A stretch of 64,000 nt of DNA, from NCBI GenBank assembly GCA_023249375.1, contig JAHFCT010000003.1:85979-149978 (forward strand), read 5' to 3'. Of this stretch, positions 33,087-43,649 are shown piece after piece. This stretch comes from Gemmatimonadota bacterium. Its GTDB lineage: Bacteria > Gemmatimonadota > Gemmatimonadetes > Gemmatimonadales > Gemmatimonadaceae. Position numbers and translations under genes: made by a program. Position 1 is the first letter of the stretch, and each line of letters begins with the position of its first letter. The notes under the pieces are model-generated. The model searched no databases, had not been told where the DNA came from, and saw nothing but the letters and a program-made list of their open reading frames with translations.

Positions 33087-33865
33087 GGCGCGTCATGACC
33101 AGCACACGGCGAATGATGCTCGCGGCGCTCACCTGCGCCGCGGTGAACCAGGCGGGGGCGCAGAACCTGGCGCAGCGCGCCGCCCAGGTGAAAGATGGCA
33201 CGGTGCGGTTCAGCTTCGCGGCACGCGAGGGCGTGTGCGGCGACGGACGCAATAACATCAGCGACCGCGGCGACCGCGACTCCAAGTGGAAGGACGTCGA
33301 GTGGACGTGCGAGCGCGGCCCGGTGATGGTCGCGCTCACCAAGGCGAACGGCGACATCGTGTCGGTGCGCGCCTACGTCGGCGCCAGGTGGCGCGCGCCT
33401 GGTGGCGACGTCGTGAATCTCGGAAGCGTGGGCGTACGCGAAGCCACCGATTGGCTGCTCGACGTGGCCGCGGTGTCGCCGGGCAAGGCAGCGAGCCAGG
33501 CGATCTTCCCGGCGACGTTGGCCGACAGCGTGAGCATTTGGCCGAGGTTGCTGCGCATCGCGCGCGATGAATCACGGCCGCGCGACGCCCGCACGCAGTC
33601 GGTGTTCTGGCTGGGCCAGGCGGCGGGCGACGAAGCCACCAAGGGGCTCGCCGACGTCGTCGATGACCCGAACGGGGACCGCGAAGTGCGTAAGTCGGCG
33701 GTCTTTGCGCTCAGCCAGCAGCACGGCAACGGCGTCGAGTACCTGCTAAAAATCGCGCAGGGGAACAAGGACAAGGAGATCCGCAAGCAGGCGATCTTCT
33801 GGCTGGGCCAGAGCAAGGACCCGCGCGCGCTCGATTACTTCGAGCGTGTGCTGACGAAACGATAA
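33083..33865 (+). CDS. Second secreted HEAT-repeat protein of the sigma-factor operon
   Basis: The 260-residue product has a signal peptide (TSTRRMMLAALTCAAVNQAGAQ) and a unique N-terminal domain with two cysteines (GVCGDGRNN, WTCERGP). Three C-terminal repeats are of the same kind as in the preceding protein (SVFWLGQ, AVFALSQ, AIFWLGQ). The GTG start overlaps the previous stop (GTGA). The end of both proteins reads AIFWLGQSKDPRA, so they share a recent repeat ancestor. Confidence 0.85.
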   Translation: MRRVMTSTRRMMLAALTCAAVNQAGAQNLAQRAAQVKDGTVRFSFAAREGVCGDGRNNISDRGDRDSKWKDVEWTCERGPVMVALTKANGDIVSVRAYVGARWRAPGGDVVNLGSVGVREATDWLLDVAAVSPGKAASQAIFPATLADSVSIWPRLLRIARDESRPRDARTQSVFWLGQAAGDEATKGLADVVDDPNGDREVRKSAVFALSQQHGNGVEYLLKIAQGNKDKEIRKQAIFWLGQSKDPRALDYFERVLTKR

Positions 33866-33922
33866 AGTGGCGCGCCCACCAGCGCGTGCGGCTCGCGCGC
33901 AGAATGGTACGGCGTGAGTATT

Positions 33923-33957
33923 CATCGGCGTCCGATCTGAACTCGCGGACGCCGATG
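33923..33957 (+). terminator. Stem-loop after the HEAT operon
   Basis: CATCGGCGTCCG (33923-33934) and CGGACGCCGATG (33946-33957) form a perfect 12-bp stem with an 11-base loop, 58 bp after the last stop of the operon. There is no T-tract, so it may act by a different mechanism or protect the 3' end. Confidence 0.5.
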
Positions 33958-34033
33958 GCAACTCCCCGTGCGAGAGATGTGTCAAATCTTCGGTTGGCAC
34001 TCCGCCACGTCCTCTCCCCGTAATCGTCTCCGT

Positions 34034-37000
34034 ATGCGCCGCGCCGTGATAATCGTGCTGTTTGCCAGCCAGCCGGTGCTGGCGCAGGGTGTTTCTGATC
34101 GCATTCGGGGTCGCGTGACGAATGACTCCGCGCAGGTGATAGTCGGCGCGACGGTGTTTGTGACCCGCGGTCCCGATCGCGCGATGAAACAGGCTAGGAC
34201 CGACACCGCCGGGCGCTACGACGTGGTGTTCGAGAACGGCACGGGCGACTACCTCGTGGCCGTCACCAGCCCGGGGTTCCGCACGGCGCGGCGCCGCGTG
34301 CAGGCGAACGCCGGCGTGCACGAACTGGCCGCCGACTTCACCCTCGCCCGCGATCTCGCCACACTGGCGGCCGTGACGGTGGAGGCGAAGAAACCGCAGC
34401 GTGCGTCGAATGCGGTCAACCCGTACACCGCGGAAACGGGCGCGTCGGAAAAATGGGTCGATGGTGTCGACGGGCAGCTCCCGCCGTCGCTCGAAGGAAA
34501 TCTCGCGGCGCTGGCCGGCACGATGCCCGGCATCACCACGGGCGGCGCCGGTCCTTCGTTTCTCGGCGCGAGTTCCGCGTCGAATCTCACGACGCTCAAT
34601 GGCATGGCGCTCGCCGGCGGATCGCTTCCCCGTGCGGCCCGCATTGAGACGCGTGTCAGCGGAACCACCTTCGATCCCACACGCGGCGGGTTCGCCGGCG
34701 CTAGCATCGACAGCCGGCTGAGCCCCGGCAGCCGGTCGTACCAGCAACGAAACGCGTACTTCACGCTGGATGCGCCGCGGCTCCAGTCCTCCGACGCCGT
34801 GGGCCGCTCGCTGGGCGCCATCGGCGGCTCGTATCGCGCCAGCGTCGGCGCCGACGGCGAACTCATTCGTCACGCGCTGACCTACAACGTCGCGCTGGAC
34901 CTGTCGCGCGGCAGCGCCGACGCGGCCACGCTGTCCACGGCGACGGACGACGCGTGGCTGCGCGCCGGCGTCGCCCCGGATTCGGTGCGCCGCGCCATCG
35001 ACGTGGCACGCGCGCTTGGAATCCCCATCGCGGGAGGCGGCGTTCCTCTCGCGAAGGAGCGTTCAGGCGTCACCTGGCTCGCACGGTTGGACGACACACG
35101 CGATTCGCTGGCCGCGCGCACGCTGACGGCGTACGCCTCCACGAGTCGGGAGGGCGCGCTGTCGTTTGGGCCGGTGACAGCTCCCGCCGCCGGCGGCCGC
35201 CGTGAGGACGCGACGATCGGAACCCAGCTTCAGATTGCGAACTACCTGGGCGCGGGTCGGCGCGTGCTGAACCAGACGCGAGCCGCCGCCAGCCGCGTGC
35301 GGGCGACGACCGCGCCGTATCTGGAGCTCCCCGCGGCCTCAGTGCTCGTCCGCTCGGCGGCGGGAGGCGCCGGCGACGTGACGTCGCTCAGCCTCGGTGG
35401 CTCGCCGTTCTCCGATGAGAACACGCAGTGGACCGTAGAAGGGGCCAACGAAACCGTCTGGAACGCGCGAGGACGCACGCACCGCTTCAAGGTGCTGGTG
35501 TGGGCGCGCATGGATGGCCTGCACGACGCAACCGCCAGCGTTCCGCTGGGAAGCTACGGCTTCAGCTCGATCGCCGATCTGGCGGCCAATCACCCCTCAT
35601 CGTACGTACGCACACTCGTGCAGCCCGATCGTCATGGCACCGTGTGGAATGGTGCGGCAGCCATCGCGCATCAGTGGACCAAGTCCCGGTGGTTCAACGT
35701 GCTGTACGGCGCGCGCATCGAAGCGGATGGTTTTGCGTCGGCGCCGGCCGCCAATCGAGCGCTGGATCAAGCGCTTGGCGTGGCGTCGGGCGCCGCCCCG
35801 GCGCGGCTGCACGTGAGCCCGCGCATCGGATTCCAGTGGACGTACAATCGCGACCGGGACAATGGCAGCGGCCAGTCGAACAATCAGATTGGCCGGTTCT
35901 ACCGAACGACGTCTGGCGTCGTTCGCGGTGGCATCGGCGAGTTTCGCGACCTCCTGCGTCCCGGGCTGCTCGCCGACGCGTCGTCGCACACCGGACTGAG
36001 CGGGAGCTCAGAATCACTGTCGTGCGTTGGCGCCGCCGTGCCCACGCCCGACTGGTCCCAGTGGATCAGCAGTCCCTCCACGGTGCCCACCCACTGTGCC
36101 GATGGCAGCGGCGCCCTTGGTGAACTCGCACCGGGCGTGACGCTCATCGATCCGCGGTACGACGTGCCGAGGAGCTGGCGCGCCTCGCTCGACTGGAACT
36201 CCAACTTCCATCGCCTGATGTACCGCGTCACCGGCGTCGCATCGTACGACCTCTCACAACCCGGCACGTACGATGCCAACTTCGCCGGCGTGTCGCGCTT
36301 TTCGCTCGGCGCGGGCGACGGCCGGCCGGTCTACGTGAGTCCCGCGTCCATTGACGCCGCCAGCGGCGCGGTGTCGGCATCGGAGTCACGGCGCAGCTCG
36401 GCGTTTGGCCGTGTCGGCGTGCGCACCAGCGACCTGCGCGGCTTTGGGGAGCAGTTCACGGTTTCGCTGACCCCCGACCCGTTCCGGCGCAATCGCAGCA
36501 AGCACCCGTTCCTCGGCGGGCTGTATGGTTCGGTGGCGTACACCTGGCAGCGCAGCGAGCGGCAGGCGCGCGGATTCGACGGCGCCGGCTACGGCGACCC
36601 GCGGGCGAAAGAATGGGCGCCTTCGAGCACCGACGCGCGGCACATCCTCCTGCTCCAGGGCGGCACCTATATCCCCAAGGTGGGCGCGCTCACGATGTTC
36701 GCTCGGCTGCAGTCCGGCCTGCCATTCACGCCAGAGGTGCAGGGCGACATCAACGGCGACGGACGCAGCGGTGATCGGGCATTTGTTCCGAATGCGGCCG
36801 TTGAATCTGACACGACGCTCGCGGCCGGTATTCGGGACTTGCTGCGGAACGGTTCGCCGGCCGCGCAACGCTGTCTCGAGGAGTTTGCCGGACGGGTGGC
36901 GGCGCGCAACGGCTGCCGAGGACCGTGGACCGCGTCGCTCAACGCGCAGTGGTCTCCGCAGATGCCGGCGAAGGCGCGGCGCCTCACCGCATCGGTGTAT

Positions 37001-37726
37001 TTCCAGAATGTGCTCGGCGGCCTCGACCAATTGCTGCACGGCGCCAACGGGATGCGCGGCTGGGGGATGCAGGCAATGCCCGATCCGGTGCTGCTGGTGC
37101 CCAGTGGGTTCGATGCGAACGCACGGACGTTCCGCTACGTGGCGAACCCCCGCTTCGCCGACACGCGGCCCGCGCGGACGCTGATTCGCGAGCCGTTCCG
37201 CGTGACCATCGATTTTTCGTTCCGCCTGAGCACGGACTACGACCTGCAGTCGTTGCGGCGTGCGATCGAGCCGGTGAAGATCGACAAGCAGTGGGTGCAG
37301 CGCAGCGCCGACTCGGTGATGGCCTTCTATCTCGACAATACCTCGAACGTGCATGCGTCGGTGCTCGCCGAGAGCGACTCGCTGTTCTTGAGCCCAGGCC
37401 AAACGACCGCGTTACGCGAACTCGATTCGGCGTACAGCGCCCAGGTGCGCGCGATCTACCGTCCACTCGGCGTCTATCTGACCCAGTTCGCTGGCGGCGC
37501 CGCGACCAAATCGGCGCTCGACAGCGCTACCGCCGCCGACAAAGCGTACTGGAAGGTCTTCTGGGTGCAGCCCGAGAAAACCGACTCCGTACTCACGCCG
37601 ACGCAGCGCGAGCTGTTGCCGATGCTGCAGAGCATGCTCAGCGTGCCGCAAAAGGACCGGGAGCATAGCCAGTGGCAGTTTGGCTACCCGGTGAAGATGG
37701 TCGATCCGAAGAAGAAGTCGCCGTAA
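34034..37726 (+). CDS. TonB-dependent-receptor-like outer-membrane protein with N-terminal carboxypeptidase-regulatory domain
   Basis: The 1230-residue product starts with a signal peptide (MRRAVIIVLFASQPVLAQ). Next is a carboxypeptidase-regulatory-like beta domain (residues about 20-110: IRGRVTNDSAQVIVGATVFV...DTAGRYDVVFENGTGDYLV). A plug-like stretch follows (LPPSLEGNLAALAGTMPGITTGG, SNLTTLNGMAL), then a long beta-strand-rich region consistent with an outer-membrane barrel. It probably takes up or binds a polymer or complex at the surface; the substrate is unknown. The ATG at 34034 begins the signal sequence. Confidence 0.85.
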   Translation: MRRAVIIVLFASQPVLAQGVSDRIRGRVTNDSAQVIVGATVFVTRGPDRAMKQARTDTAGRYDVVFENGTGDYLVAVTSPGFRTARRRVQANAGVHELAADFTLARDLATLAAVTVEAKKPQRASNAVNPYTAETGASEKWVDGVDGQLPPSLEGNLAALAGTMPGITTGGAGPSFLGASSASNLTTLNGMALAGGSLPRAARIETRVSGTTFDPTRGGFAGASIDSRLSPGSRSYQQRNAYFTLDAPRLQSSDAVGRSLGAIGGSYRASVGADGELIRHALTYNVALDLSRGSADAATLSTATDDAWLRAGVAPDSVRRAIDVARALGIPIAGGGVPLAKERSGVTWLARLDDTRDSLAARTLTAYASTSREGALSFGPVTAPAAGGRREDATIGTQLQIANYLGAGRRVLNQTRAAASRVRATTAPYLELPAASVLVRSAAGGAGDVTSLSLGGSPFSDENTQWTVEGANETVWNARGRTHRFKVLVWARMDGLHDATASVPLGSYGFSSIADLAANHPSSYVRTLVQPDRHGTVWNGAAAIAHQWTKSRWFNVLYGARIEADGFASAPAANRALDQALGVASGAAPARLHVSPRIGFQWTYNRDRDNGSGQSNNQIGRFYRTTSGVVRGGIGEFRDLLRPGLLADASSHTGLSGSSESLSCVGAAVPTPDWSQWISSPSTVPTHCADGSGALGELAPGVTLIDPRYDVPRSWRASLDWNSNFHRLMYRVTGVASYDLSQPGTYDANFAGVSRFSLGAGDGRPVYVSPASIDAASGAVSASESRRSSAFGRVGVRTSDLRGFGEQFTVSLTPDPFRRNRSKHPFLGGLYGSVAYTWQRSERQARGFDGAGYGDPRAKEWAPSSTDARHILLLQGGTYIPKVGALTMFARLQSGLPFTPEVQGDINGDGRSGDRAFVPNAAVESDTTLAAGIRDLLRNGSPAAQRCLEEFAGRVAARNGCRGPWTASLNAQWSPQMPAKARRLTASVYFQNVLGGLDQLLHGANGMRGWGMQAMPDPVLLVPSGFDANARTFRYVANPRFADTRPARTLIREPFRVTIDFSFRLSTDYDLQSLRRAIEPVKIDKQWVQRSADSVMAFYLDNTSNVHASVLAESDSLFLSPGQTTALRELDSAYSAQVRAIYRPLGVYLTQFAGGAATKSALDSATAADKAYWKVFWVQPEKTDSVLTPTQRELLPMLQSMLSVPQKDREHSQWQFGYPVKMVDPKKKSP

Positions 37727-37748
37727 CCCTCGCGATGCCGTGCGTCAT

Positions 37749-37780
37749 GCGAAGGGCCGCCACACCTGGCGGCCCTTCGC
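37749..37780 (+). terminator. Stem-loop terminator after the TonB-receptor-like gene
   Basis: GCGAAGGGCCGCC (37749-37761) pairs perfectly with GGCGGCCCTTCGC (37768-37780) around a 6-base loop, 22 bp after the stop codon. No T-tract follows. Confidence 0.65.
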
Positions 37781-37903
37781 GCGTCAACCGGCATCGACCG
37801 CTATCGCCTCGCCACGGAGTTCGGCACATTCGCGCAGCACCACTTCGGCGGCGCATCCGCATGCGCGCACCGGAACGGAGCCTCACTGCAACGGGAGTCC
37901 ACC

Positions 37904-39346
37904 GTGCGCGCTTCTCTGTATCGCTATGTGGCCGTCGCCAGCGTCATCCTGTGTCTGTCACCACTCGCCGTGCGCGCACAGCTCGCGTCCGGCACCGCGG
38001 CAGCCATCGACACGCTGTTTTCTCCCATCGCGCACGCCGGCGCTCCCGGGTGCGCCGTCGGCGTCTATCAGAACGGCGCCGTCACGTTCGCGCGCGGCTA
38101 CGGCTTTGCAAATCTCACGCACGACGTCCCCATCACGCCGTCAACGCGCTTTACCGTCGGCTCCGTCTCCAAGCAGTTCACCGCCGCCAGCATCGCGCTG
38201 CTCGTGCGCGCCGGCCGCCTCAGTCTCGACGACGACATTCGCAAGTACATTCCGGAGCTCCCGGCGTACGATGCGCCAGTCCGCGTACGTCATCTGGTGC
38301 ATCACACGAGCGGGCTGCGCGATTTCTGGGAGCTCGTCGGCTTGGCCGGCATGCGCTACGACGACGGCTACGGCGTCAACGACATGCTCGCGCTCGCCGC
38401 ACGACAGAAAGGACTCAACTTCACGCCCGGCGCCGAGTATCGGTACAGCAACACCGGGTACCTCGCGCTCGGCGTGATCGTGCAGCGCGCCACCGGACAG
38501 TCGCTGCGCCGCTTTGCCGATTCGGCGCTGTTCGCACCGCTCGGGATGCGCGAGACGTTCTTTCTCGATGATCACACCGAGGTCGTGCCCGGACGGGCCG
38601 CCGCGTACTCGCCCGCTGGCCGCGGCTGGAAGGTGGACATCTGGAACAACGACCTCGTCGGTCAGGGCGGCATCGTCACCACGCTGGCCGACCTTCAGAA
38701 GTGGGACGAGAACTTCTACGACGCGCGGCTTGGCGGTCGTGCGTTCATCGAGATGCTGGAATCCACGGAGCCCTTCTCGGGCGGCGGCGCCAATGACTAC
38801 GCGTTTGGGTTGACCATCCAGACGTATCGTGGTCAGCGGCTCGTGCAGCACACTGGCTCGACCGGCGGCTACCGCGCGGCGCTGTTCCGTTTTCCGGCGC
38901 AGCACACCAGCATCGCCATGCTGTGCAACGCCAGCACCGCCAACACCACATCGCTCTCGCTGCGCATGGCCGATCTGGTGCTGCGTGAGTCTCTCGCACC
39001 AGCAGCGCCGGTTGCCGCGTCAGCATCGACGCCCGCGCGTTCACGGTCCGCCAGCAGCGTTGCGCCGCGTCCCGCCGAGCACGTGGCAATCATCGGACGG
39101 TACGAGAGCTCAGAGCTGAATGATGCCGTCTGGGAAATCGCTGCCGGTGACGGTCCAAACTCCTTGCAGCTACGGCGCCCTCGCGCACCAGCGACCGTGC
39201 TGGTCGCCGCCGACAGTGCGTTTCAGTATCGCGACTCGAGTGGGCTCGTGCTGCAGTTCGACGCACTTGTGCGGGGCCGCTCGCCCGGGTTCCGACTCAC
39301 GGGCAATCGCGTGGCGAAGATTCAGTTCACGCGGTCGAAGCCGTAG
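37904..39346 (+). CDS. Secreted serine hydrolase (beta-lactamase / class C-like family)
   Basis: The 480-residue product has a signal peptide (LYRYVAVASVILCLSPLAVRAQ) and a penicillin-binding-protein-like fold. The nucleophile motif is SVSK in FTVGSVSKQFTA, the YxN motif is YSNTGY, and the third motif is HTGSTGG in VQHTGSTGGYRA. Enzymes of this type include esterases, D-aminopeptidases and beta-lactamases; the specificity cannot be read from the sequence. A C-terminal beta domain of about 110 residues follows an Ala/Ser-rich linker. The GTG start has ACGGGAG 7 bases upstream. A close relative begins at 63642. Confidence 0.92.
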   Translation: MRASLYRYVAVASVILCLSPLAVRAQLASGTAAAIDTLFSPIAHAGAPGCAVGVYQNGAVTFARGYGFANLTHDVPITPSTRFTVGSVSKQFTAASIALLVRAGRLSLDDDIRKYIPELPAYDAPVRVRHLVHHTSGLRDFWELVGLAGMRYDDGYGVNDMLALAARQKGLNFTPGAEYRYSNTGYLALGVIVQRATGQSLRRFADSALFAPLGMRETFFLDDHTEVVPGRAAAYSPAGRGWKVDIWNNDLVGQGGIVTTLADLQKWDENFYDARLGGRAFIEMLESTEPFSGGGANDYAFGLTIQTYRGQRLVQHTGSTGGYRAALFRFPAQHTSIAMLCNASTANTTSLSLRMADLVLRESLAPAAPVAASASTPARSRSASSVAPRPAEHVAIIGRYESSELNDAVWEIAAGDGPNSLQLRRPRAPATVLVAADSAFQYRDSSGLVLQFDALVRGRSPGFRLTGNRVAKIQFTRSKP

Positions 39347-39389
39347 ATGACGCCTCGCGCTCAGTAGGCCGGACCCGACGCCAGATCGA

Positions 39390-40148
39390 TTAGCCCACCT
39401 GCGCCTGACCGCCCGTACGCAGGTACTCGGCGAAATCATCGGGAAGATCACTCGCGATGATGGCCGCGGCCGTCGTCTCGACGTCGTATGGGACGCGTAC
39501 AATATCGGCGTGCACGTCTGAACCGGTGAGTTCCAGCAGTACATAGCCCGCGCGCGCGTCGCCGTCCTTGGGGCGTCCCACGCTGCCGGTGTTTACGTAA
39601 TGCACGCCGCCAACAACACGGTGCCAAGGCTTGTGCGTGTGTCCGAAGCAGACCACGTCGCCAGACGCTGTGCCGAGCGCGGTGCCCATCTTCTGCAGGA
39701 ATTGATCCGACCGGTCTTCCGTGACGTAGACCGTATTCAGCACCTGATTCCCGTGGAGGAGATACACACTCGGCCCCGTCGCGTGGCCGCCGAACGGGCG
39801 CAGGACGATTTCGAACGGCAAGCCGCCAAGGAACGTCCTCGTTGCCGCCGTGACGTGCGCCCGCGTCCACTCGTACGACAGGTGCGACAGCGCTTCCTGC
39901 CGCGCGTCCTCGTACTTGCAGCCGCAGTGCTTGTAGTCGGCGGCGACCGTGGAGTCGTAGTTCCCGGCGACGCCGGCGATGCCTCGACTCCGTATCAGAT
40001 CGACCGTTTCGTCGGGCCAGGGGGCGTATCCCACGAGGTCGCCCAGATGATAGATGGCGCCGACGTCGGGGCGCCGATCGATGTCGGCGAGCACGGCGTC
40101 GAGCGCGGGCAGGTTGGCGTGGATGTCGGAGATCAGCGCGTAGCGCAT
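39390..40148 (-). CDS. Metallophosphoesterase (YfcE/calcineurin-like)
   Basis: The 252-residue cytoplasmic protein carries the two-metal phosphoesterase motifs in order: SDIHAN at residues 7-12, GDLVGY, GNYD, LLHGN and GHTH followed by the ending strand NTGSVGRPKDG. It hydrolyses phosphate mono- or diesters; the natural substrate is unknown. A Cys-containing insertion (KHCGCKYED) follows GNYD. It is convergent with the serine hydrolase gene, 43 bp apart. Confidence 0.92.
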   Translation of the reverse strand: MRYALISDIHANLPALDAVLADIDRRPDVGAIYHLGDLVGYAPWPDETVDLIRSRGIAGVAGNYDSTVAADYKHCGCKYEDARQEALSHLSYEWTRAHVTAATRTFLGGLPFEIVLRPFGGHATGPSVYLLHGNQVLNTVYVTEDRSDQFLQKMGTALGTASGDVVCFGHTHKPWHRVVGGVHYVNTGSVGRPKDGDARAGYVLLELTGSDVHADIVRVPYDVETTAAAIIASDLPDDFAEYLRTGGQAQVG

Positions 40149-40184
40149 CGGAGTTCCCGCTGGCGGATGTCGGCTCGTTGGTGA

Positions 40185-41276
<1,092 letters not shown>

Positions 41277-41289
41277 TGGCGCTCCGCGA

Positions 41290-41676
41290 TCAACAGGGAG
41301 TGCTGCGCCGCTCGTGCACGCGCCGGGCGGCCGCGCGACGTTCGGCATCAAGCGACGGGATGCCACCGAAGCAGCGGCGCACACAGGCAATCAGGTTCGC
41401 GTGCACGGCATGCGTGGGTGCCGCCAACCGGTAGTGCGCGAACTTCGCGCTGCGCGTCGCCTCGACCAGTGCCGTGCGGCGCAGGTAGGCCAGATGGCGC
41501 GACACCAACGGCTGCGGCAGATTCAGCAGTTCGACGAGGTCGCACACGCACAGTTCCCCGGCCGCCAGCAGGTTGAGCACGCGGATGCGCGTCTCATCCG
41601 CAAAGCCCTTGAACAGGATGTCGAGAGCCGAGACGCCGGGTTGCGCGCGTCGATGACTGCTTCGCGTTTGTGGCAT
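41290..41676 (-). CDS. arsR: ArsR-family arsenic-responsive repressor
   Basis: The 128-residue winged-helix repressor has the metal-sensing motif ELCVCDL with C43 and C45, matching the arsenite-binding pair of ArsR. The recognition helix is in LPQPLVSRHLAYLRRTALV. It should repress its own promoter and acr3 until arsenite binds. The ATG at 41676 gives the normal family N-terminus. Confidence 0.93.
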   Translation of the reverse strand: MPQTRSSHRRAQPGVSALDILFKGFADETRIRVLNLLAAGELCVCDLVELLNLPQPLVSRHLAYLRRTALVEATRSAKFAHYRLAAPTHAVHANLIACVRRCFGGIPSLDAERRAAARRVHERRSTPC

Positions 41677-41702
41677 GGCACGTGGTGTGAAGTCGCCGCA
41701 AG

Positions 41703-41741
41703 ATATTCGTTTGTACGAATATAATATGCGTACGCGCATAT
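41703..41741. promoter_or_regulatory. Double palindromic operator on the arsR promoter
   Basis: Two adjacent dyads are perfect: ATATTCGT/ACGAATAT (41703-41722) and ATATGCG/CGCATAT (41724-41741), each with a 4-base spacer and starting 21 bp apart, i.e. two helical turns. The second falls between the -35 and -10 of the arsR promoter and the first covers the region just downstream. The site also lies 33 bp upstream of the divergent DUF2339 gene. Confidence 0.75.
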
Positions 41742-41749
41742 GAGATCAA
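41721..41749 (-). promoter_or_regulatory. Probable promoter of arsR-acr3
   Basis: On the minus strand TTGATC (41749-41744) and TATTAT (41726-41721) are 17 bp apart. The expected start is near 41714, leaving a leader of about 38 nt before the arsR ATG. Confidence 0.65.
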
Positions 41750-41773
41750 CTGGCCACCAGCCGCGAGGTTCAC

Positions 41774-43564
41774 ATGCACTCCGAGAACGACGAACTCCGC
41801 CTCACCGCCCTGGAGCGTCGCCTCGCCCGCATCGAGGCTACGCTCCAGCTAGCGACGCCGCCCATGCCCACGTCCGCGGAACCGGCATCCACGGAACCGG
41901 CGTCCGCGGAACCGGCATCCACGGAACCGGCATTCGCACCACCTGCGCCTCGTGCATCTGCGCCGGCAGACGCTGCGGCGCGGCAGCCGGCGCCAGCTCC
42001 GCTCATCCGCCCACCGTCGCCGCCACCCGCGAGGCGCTCGTTCGGTGCCGCGACCTCAGCGGTCTCCGATCGCGCCGACGCCCGGTTCATCGGCAGCATC
42101 CTCGGCTGGGGCGGCGCACTCGCACTCGTACTCGCCGCGTCGTACCTCATTCGGCTCGCCATCGACAGCGGCTGGCTGACGCCGGTGCGCCAGGTCGCGT
42201 TCGCGGCGATCTTCGGCGTCTTGCTCGTCGCGGCCGGCTTCGCCATGCGCACCATCAACCGCCAGTACGCCGGGCTGCTCCCTGCCGCGGGCGTCGCCGT
42301 GCTCTTCCTCGCGATCTACGGCGGGCACCTCTATCACGAGATCATTGGGGCACGTCAGGCGGGCGTCGCGGTGCTGCTCGTCTGCGCCGCGTCGCTGTGG
42401 CTCTGCCGGGCCTTCAGCAGCGACATGTACGCGCTCTTTGCCGTCGCCGGTTCCTACTCGGCGCCGCTGCTGCTGCGCACCGAAAGCGGTTCCATCACCG
42501 ACCTCGCCATCTACTTCACGGCGTGGAGCGTGGTCTTCGCGATCTTTGCCGTGTGGCATGGACGCCGCCTCATCTATCTGCTGGCCGCGTATCTCGCCTT
42601 TGTCGCCTTTGACGTCGCGTGGAGGCAAACCGGCTCGGGCCATTGGATTGCCGTACTCGTCTTCCAGTCTGCGCAGTTCCTCATCTTTGGCCTCGCCACC
42701 GTGATGTTCTCGGTGCGCCGGCAGTCGCCGCTCGACGCACCGTCCGCCGTGCCGCACTTGCCGCCACTGCTGCTGTTCTATTTCCTGCAGTACACGCTGC
42801 TCAAGCAGCACCTGCCGGAGTTTGCGCCGTGGATTGCGGTGCTCAGCCTGGTGCTCGTGGCGCTCCTCTTTCTTTTCGCCCGCGGCCGTGAAGGCCAGGC
42901 GCTGCCGGGCGGCGAGCTGCTGTTGTCCAGCTATTCCGCGCTCGTGCTCTTTCACGCCGGCTACGTGGAGAGCGTCCCGCATGATTGGGCACCGTGGTTT
43001 GTCGTCTTCGCGGTGCCGCTTCTCATCTATGCCGGCCTGCGCGCGGTGGACTCACCAACGGCGCGCATTCCCGTGTGGATCGTCGCCGGCATCATCGCAC
43101 TCGAGAACTACTTCCGCGTCACGTTCGAAACGGAAGTGCGCGCGGTCCCCGCGCATCAGCTGCTTCCCGTCGCCTATGCGCTGCTGCTGTATGGCGGCTA
43201 TTGGTTTGCACGGCGCGAGCGCGCGCTGAATCAGGCGCGGCCGGTGATGCTGTACATGGGCCACCTTAGCGCGATGGCCGCCGCCTTGCAGTTGCTCACC
43301 GAGCCCATCCTCCAGTCCGCCGCGTGGGGCGTGCTCGCCGTCGCTTGCCTCATGCTCTCGCTGCGCATGACCGACAAGATGCTCGGGCAGTCATCGCTCG
43401 CCGTGTTCGGCATGGCGGCGTTCAAGGTGTTGCTCGTGGACCTGAAGGGGGCGTCGCCCGTAGCGCGCATCGTCGGCCTGGTGGTCCTCGGCATCGCCCT
43501 CTATGCCGGCGGCCTGCTGTATCAGCGCCTGCTGGGGGCAGTCGCCCAGGATTCCCAGTCGTAA
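41774..43564 (+). CDS. DUF2339-family multi-spanning membrane protein
   Basis: The 596-residue protein has a short N-terminal helix, a Pro/Ala/Ser/Glu-rich linker with a PASTE/PASAE repeat (about residues 35-55), then roughly 15 or more membrane segments from residue 105 on (IGSILGWGGALALVLAASYLIRLAI...). This is the layout of DUF2339 predicted membrane proteins, whose function is not known. It is transcribed divergently from arsR, next to its operator, so arsenic control of this gene is possible but unproven. Confidence 0.88.
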   Translation: MHSENDELRLTALERRLARIEATLQLATPPMPTSAEPASTEPASAEPASTEPAFAPPAPRASAPADAAARQPAPAPLIRPPSPPPARRSFGAATSAVSDRADARFIGSILGWGGALALVLAASYLIRLAIDSGWLTPVRQVAFAAIFGVLLVAAGFAMRTINRQYAGLLPAAGVAVLFLAIYGGHLYHEIIGARQAGVAVLLVCAASLWLCRAFSSDMYALFAVAGSYSAPLLLRTESGSITDLAIYFTAWSVVFAIFAVWHGRRLIYLLAAYLAFVAFDVAWRQTGSGHWIAVLVFQSAQFLIFGLATVMFSVRRQSPLDAPSAVPHLPPLLLFYFLQYTLLKQHLPEFAPWIAVLSLVLVALLFLFARGREGQALPGGELLLSSYSALVLFHAGYVESVPHDWAPWFVVFAVPLLIYAGLRAVDSPTARIPVWIVAGIIALENYFRVTFETEVRAVPAHQLLPVAYALLLYGGYWFARRERALNQARPVMLYMGHLSAMAAALQLLTEPILQSAAWGVLAVACLMLSLRMTDKMLGQSSLAVFGMAAFKVLLVDLKGASPVARIVGLVVLGIALYAGGLLYQRLLGAVAQDSQS

Positions 43565-43649
43565 TCCCAATCCGAATTCGACATCACCGATCGGAATCCG
43601 TGATCCCTGTCCGCAATCCGCACGCCGCGCAACGCACGTCGTGCGCCCC

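Noticed and set aside
36386-37402. 338-codon minus-strand open frame within the TonB-receptor-like gene
   Set aside because: It lies wholly opposite the beta-barrel region and has no recognisable domain.
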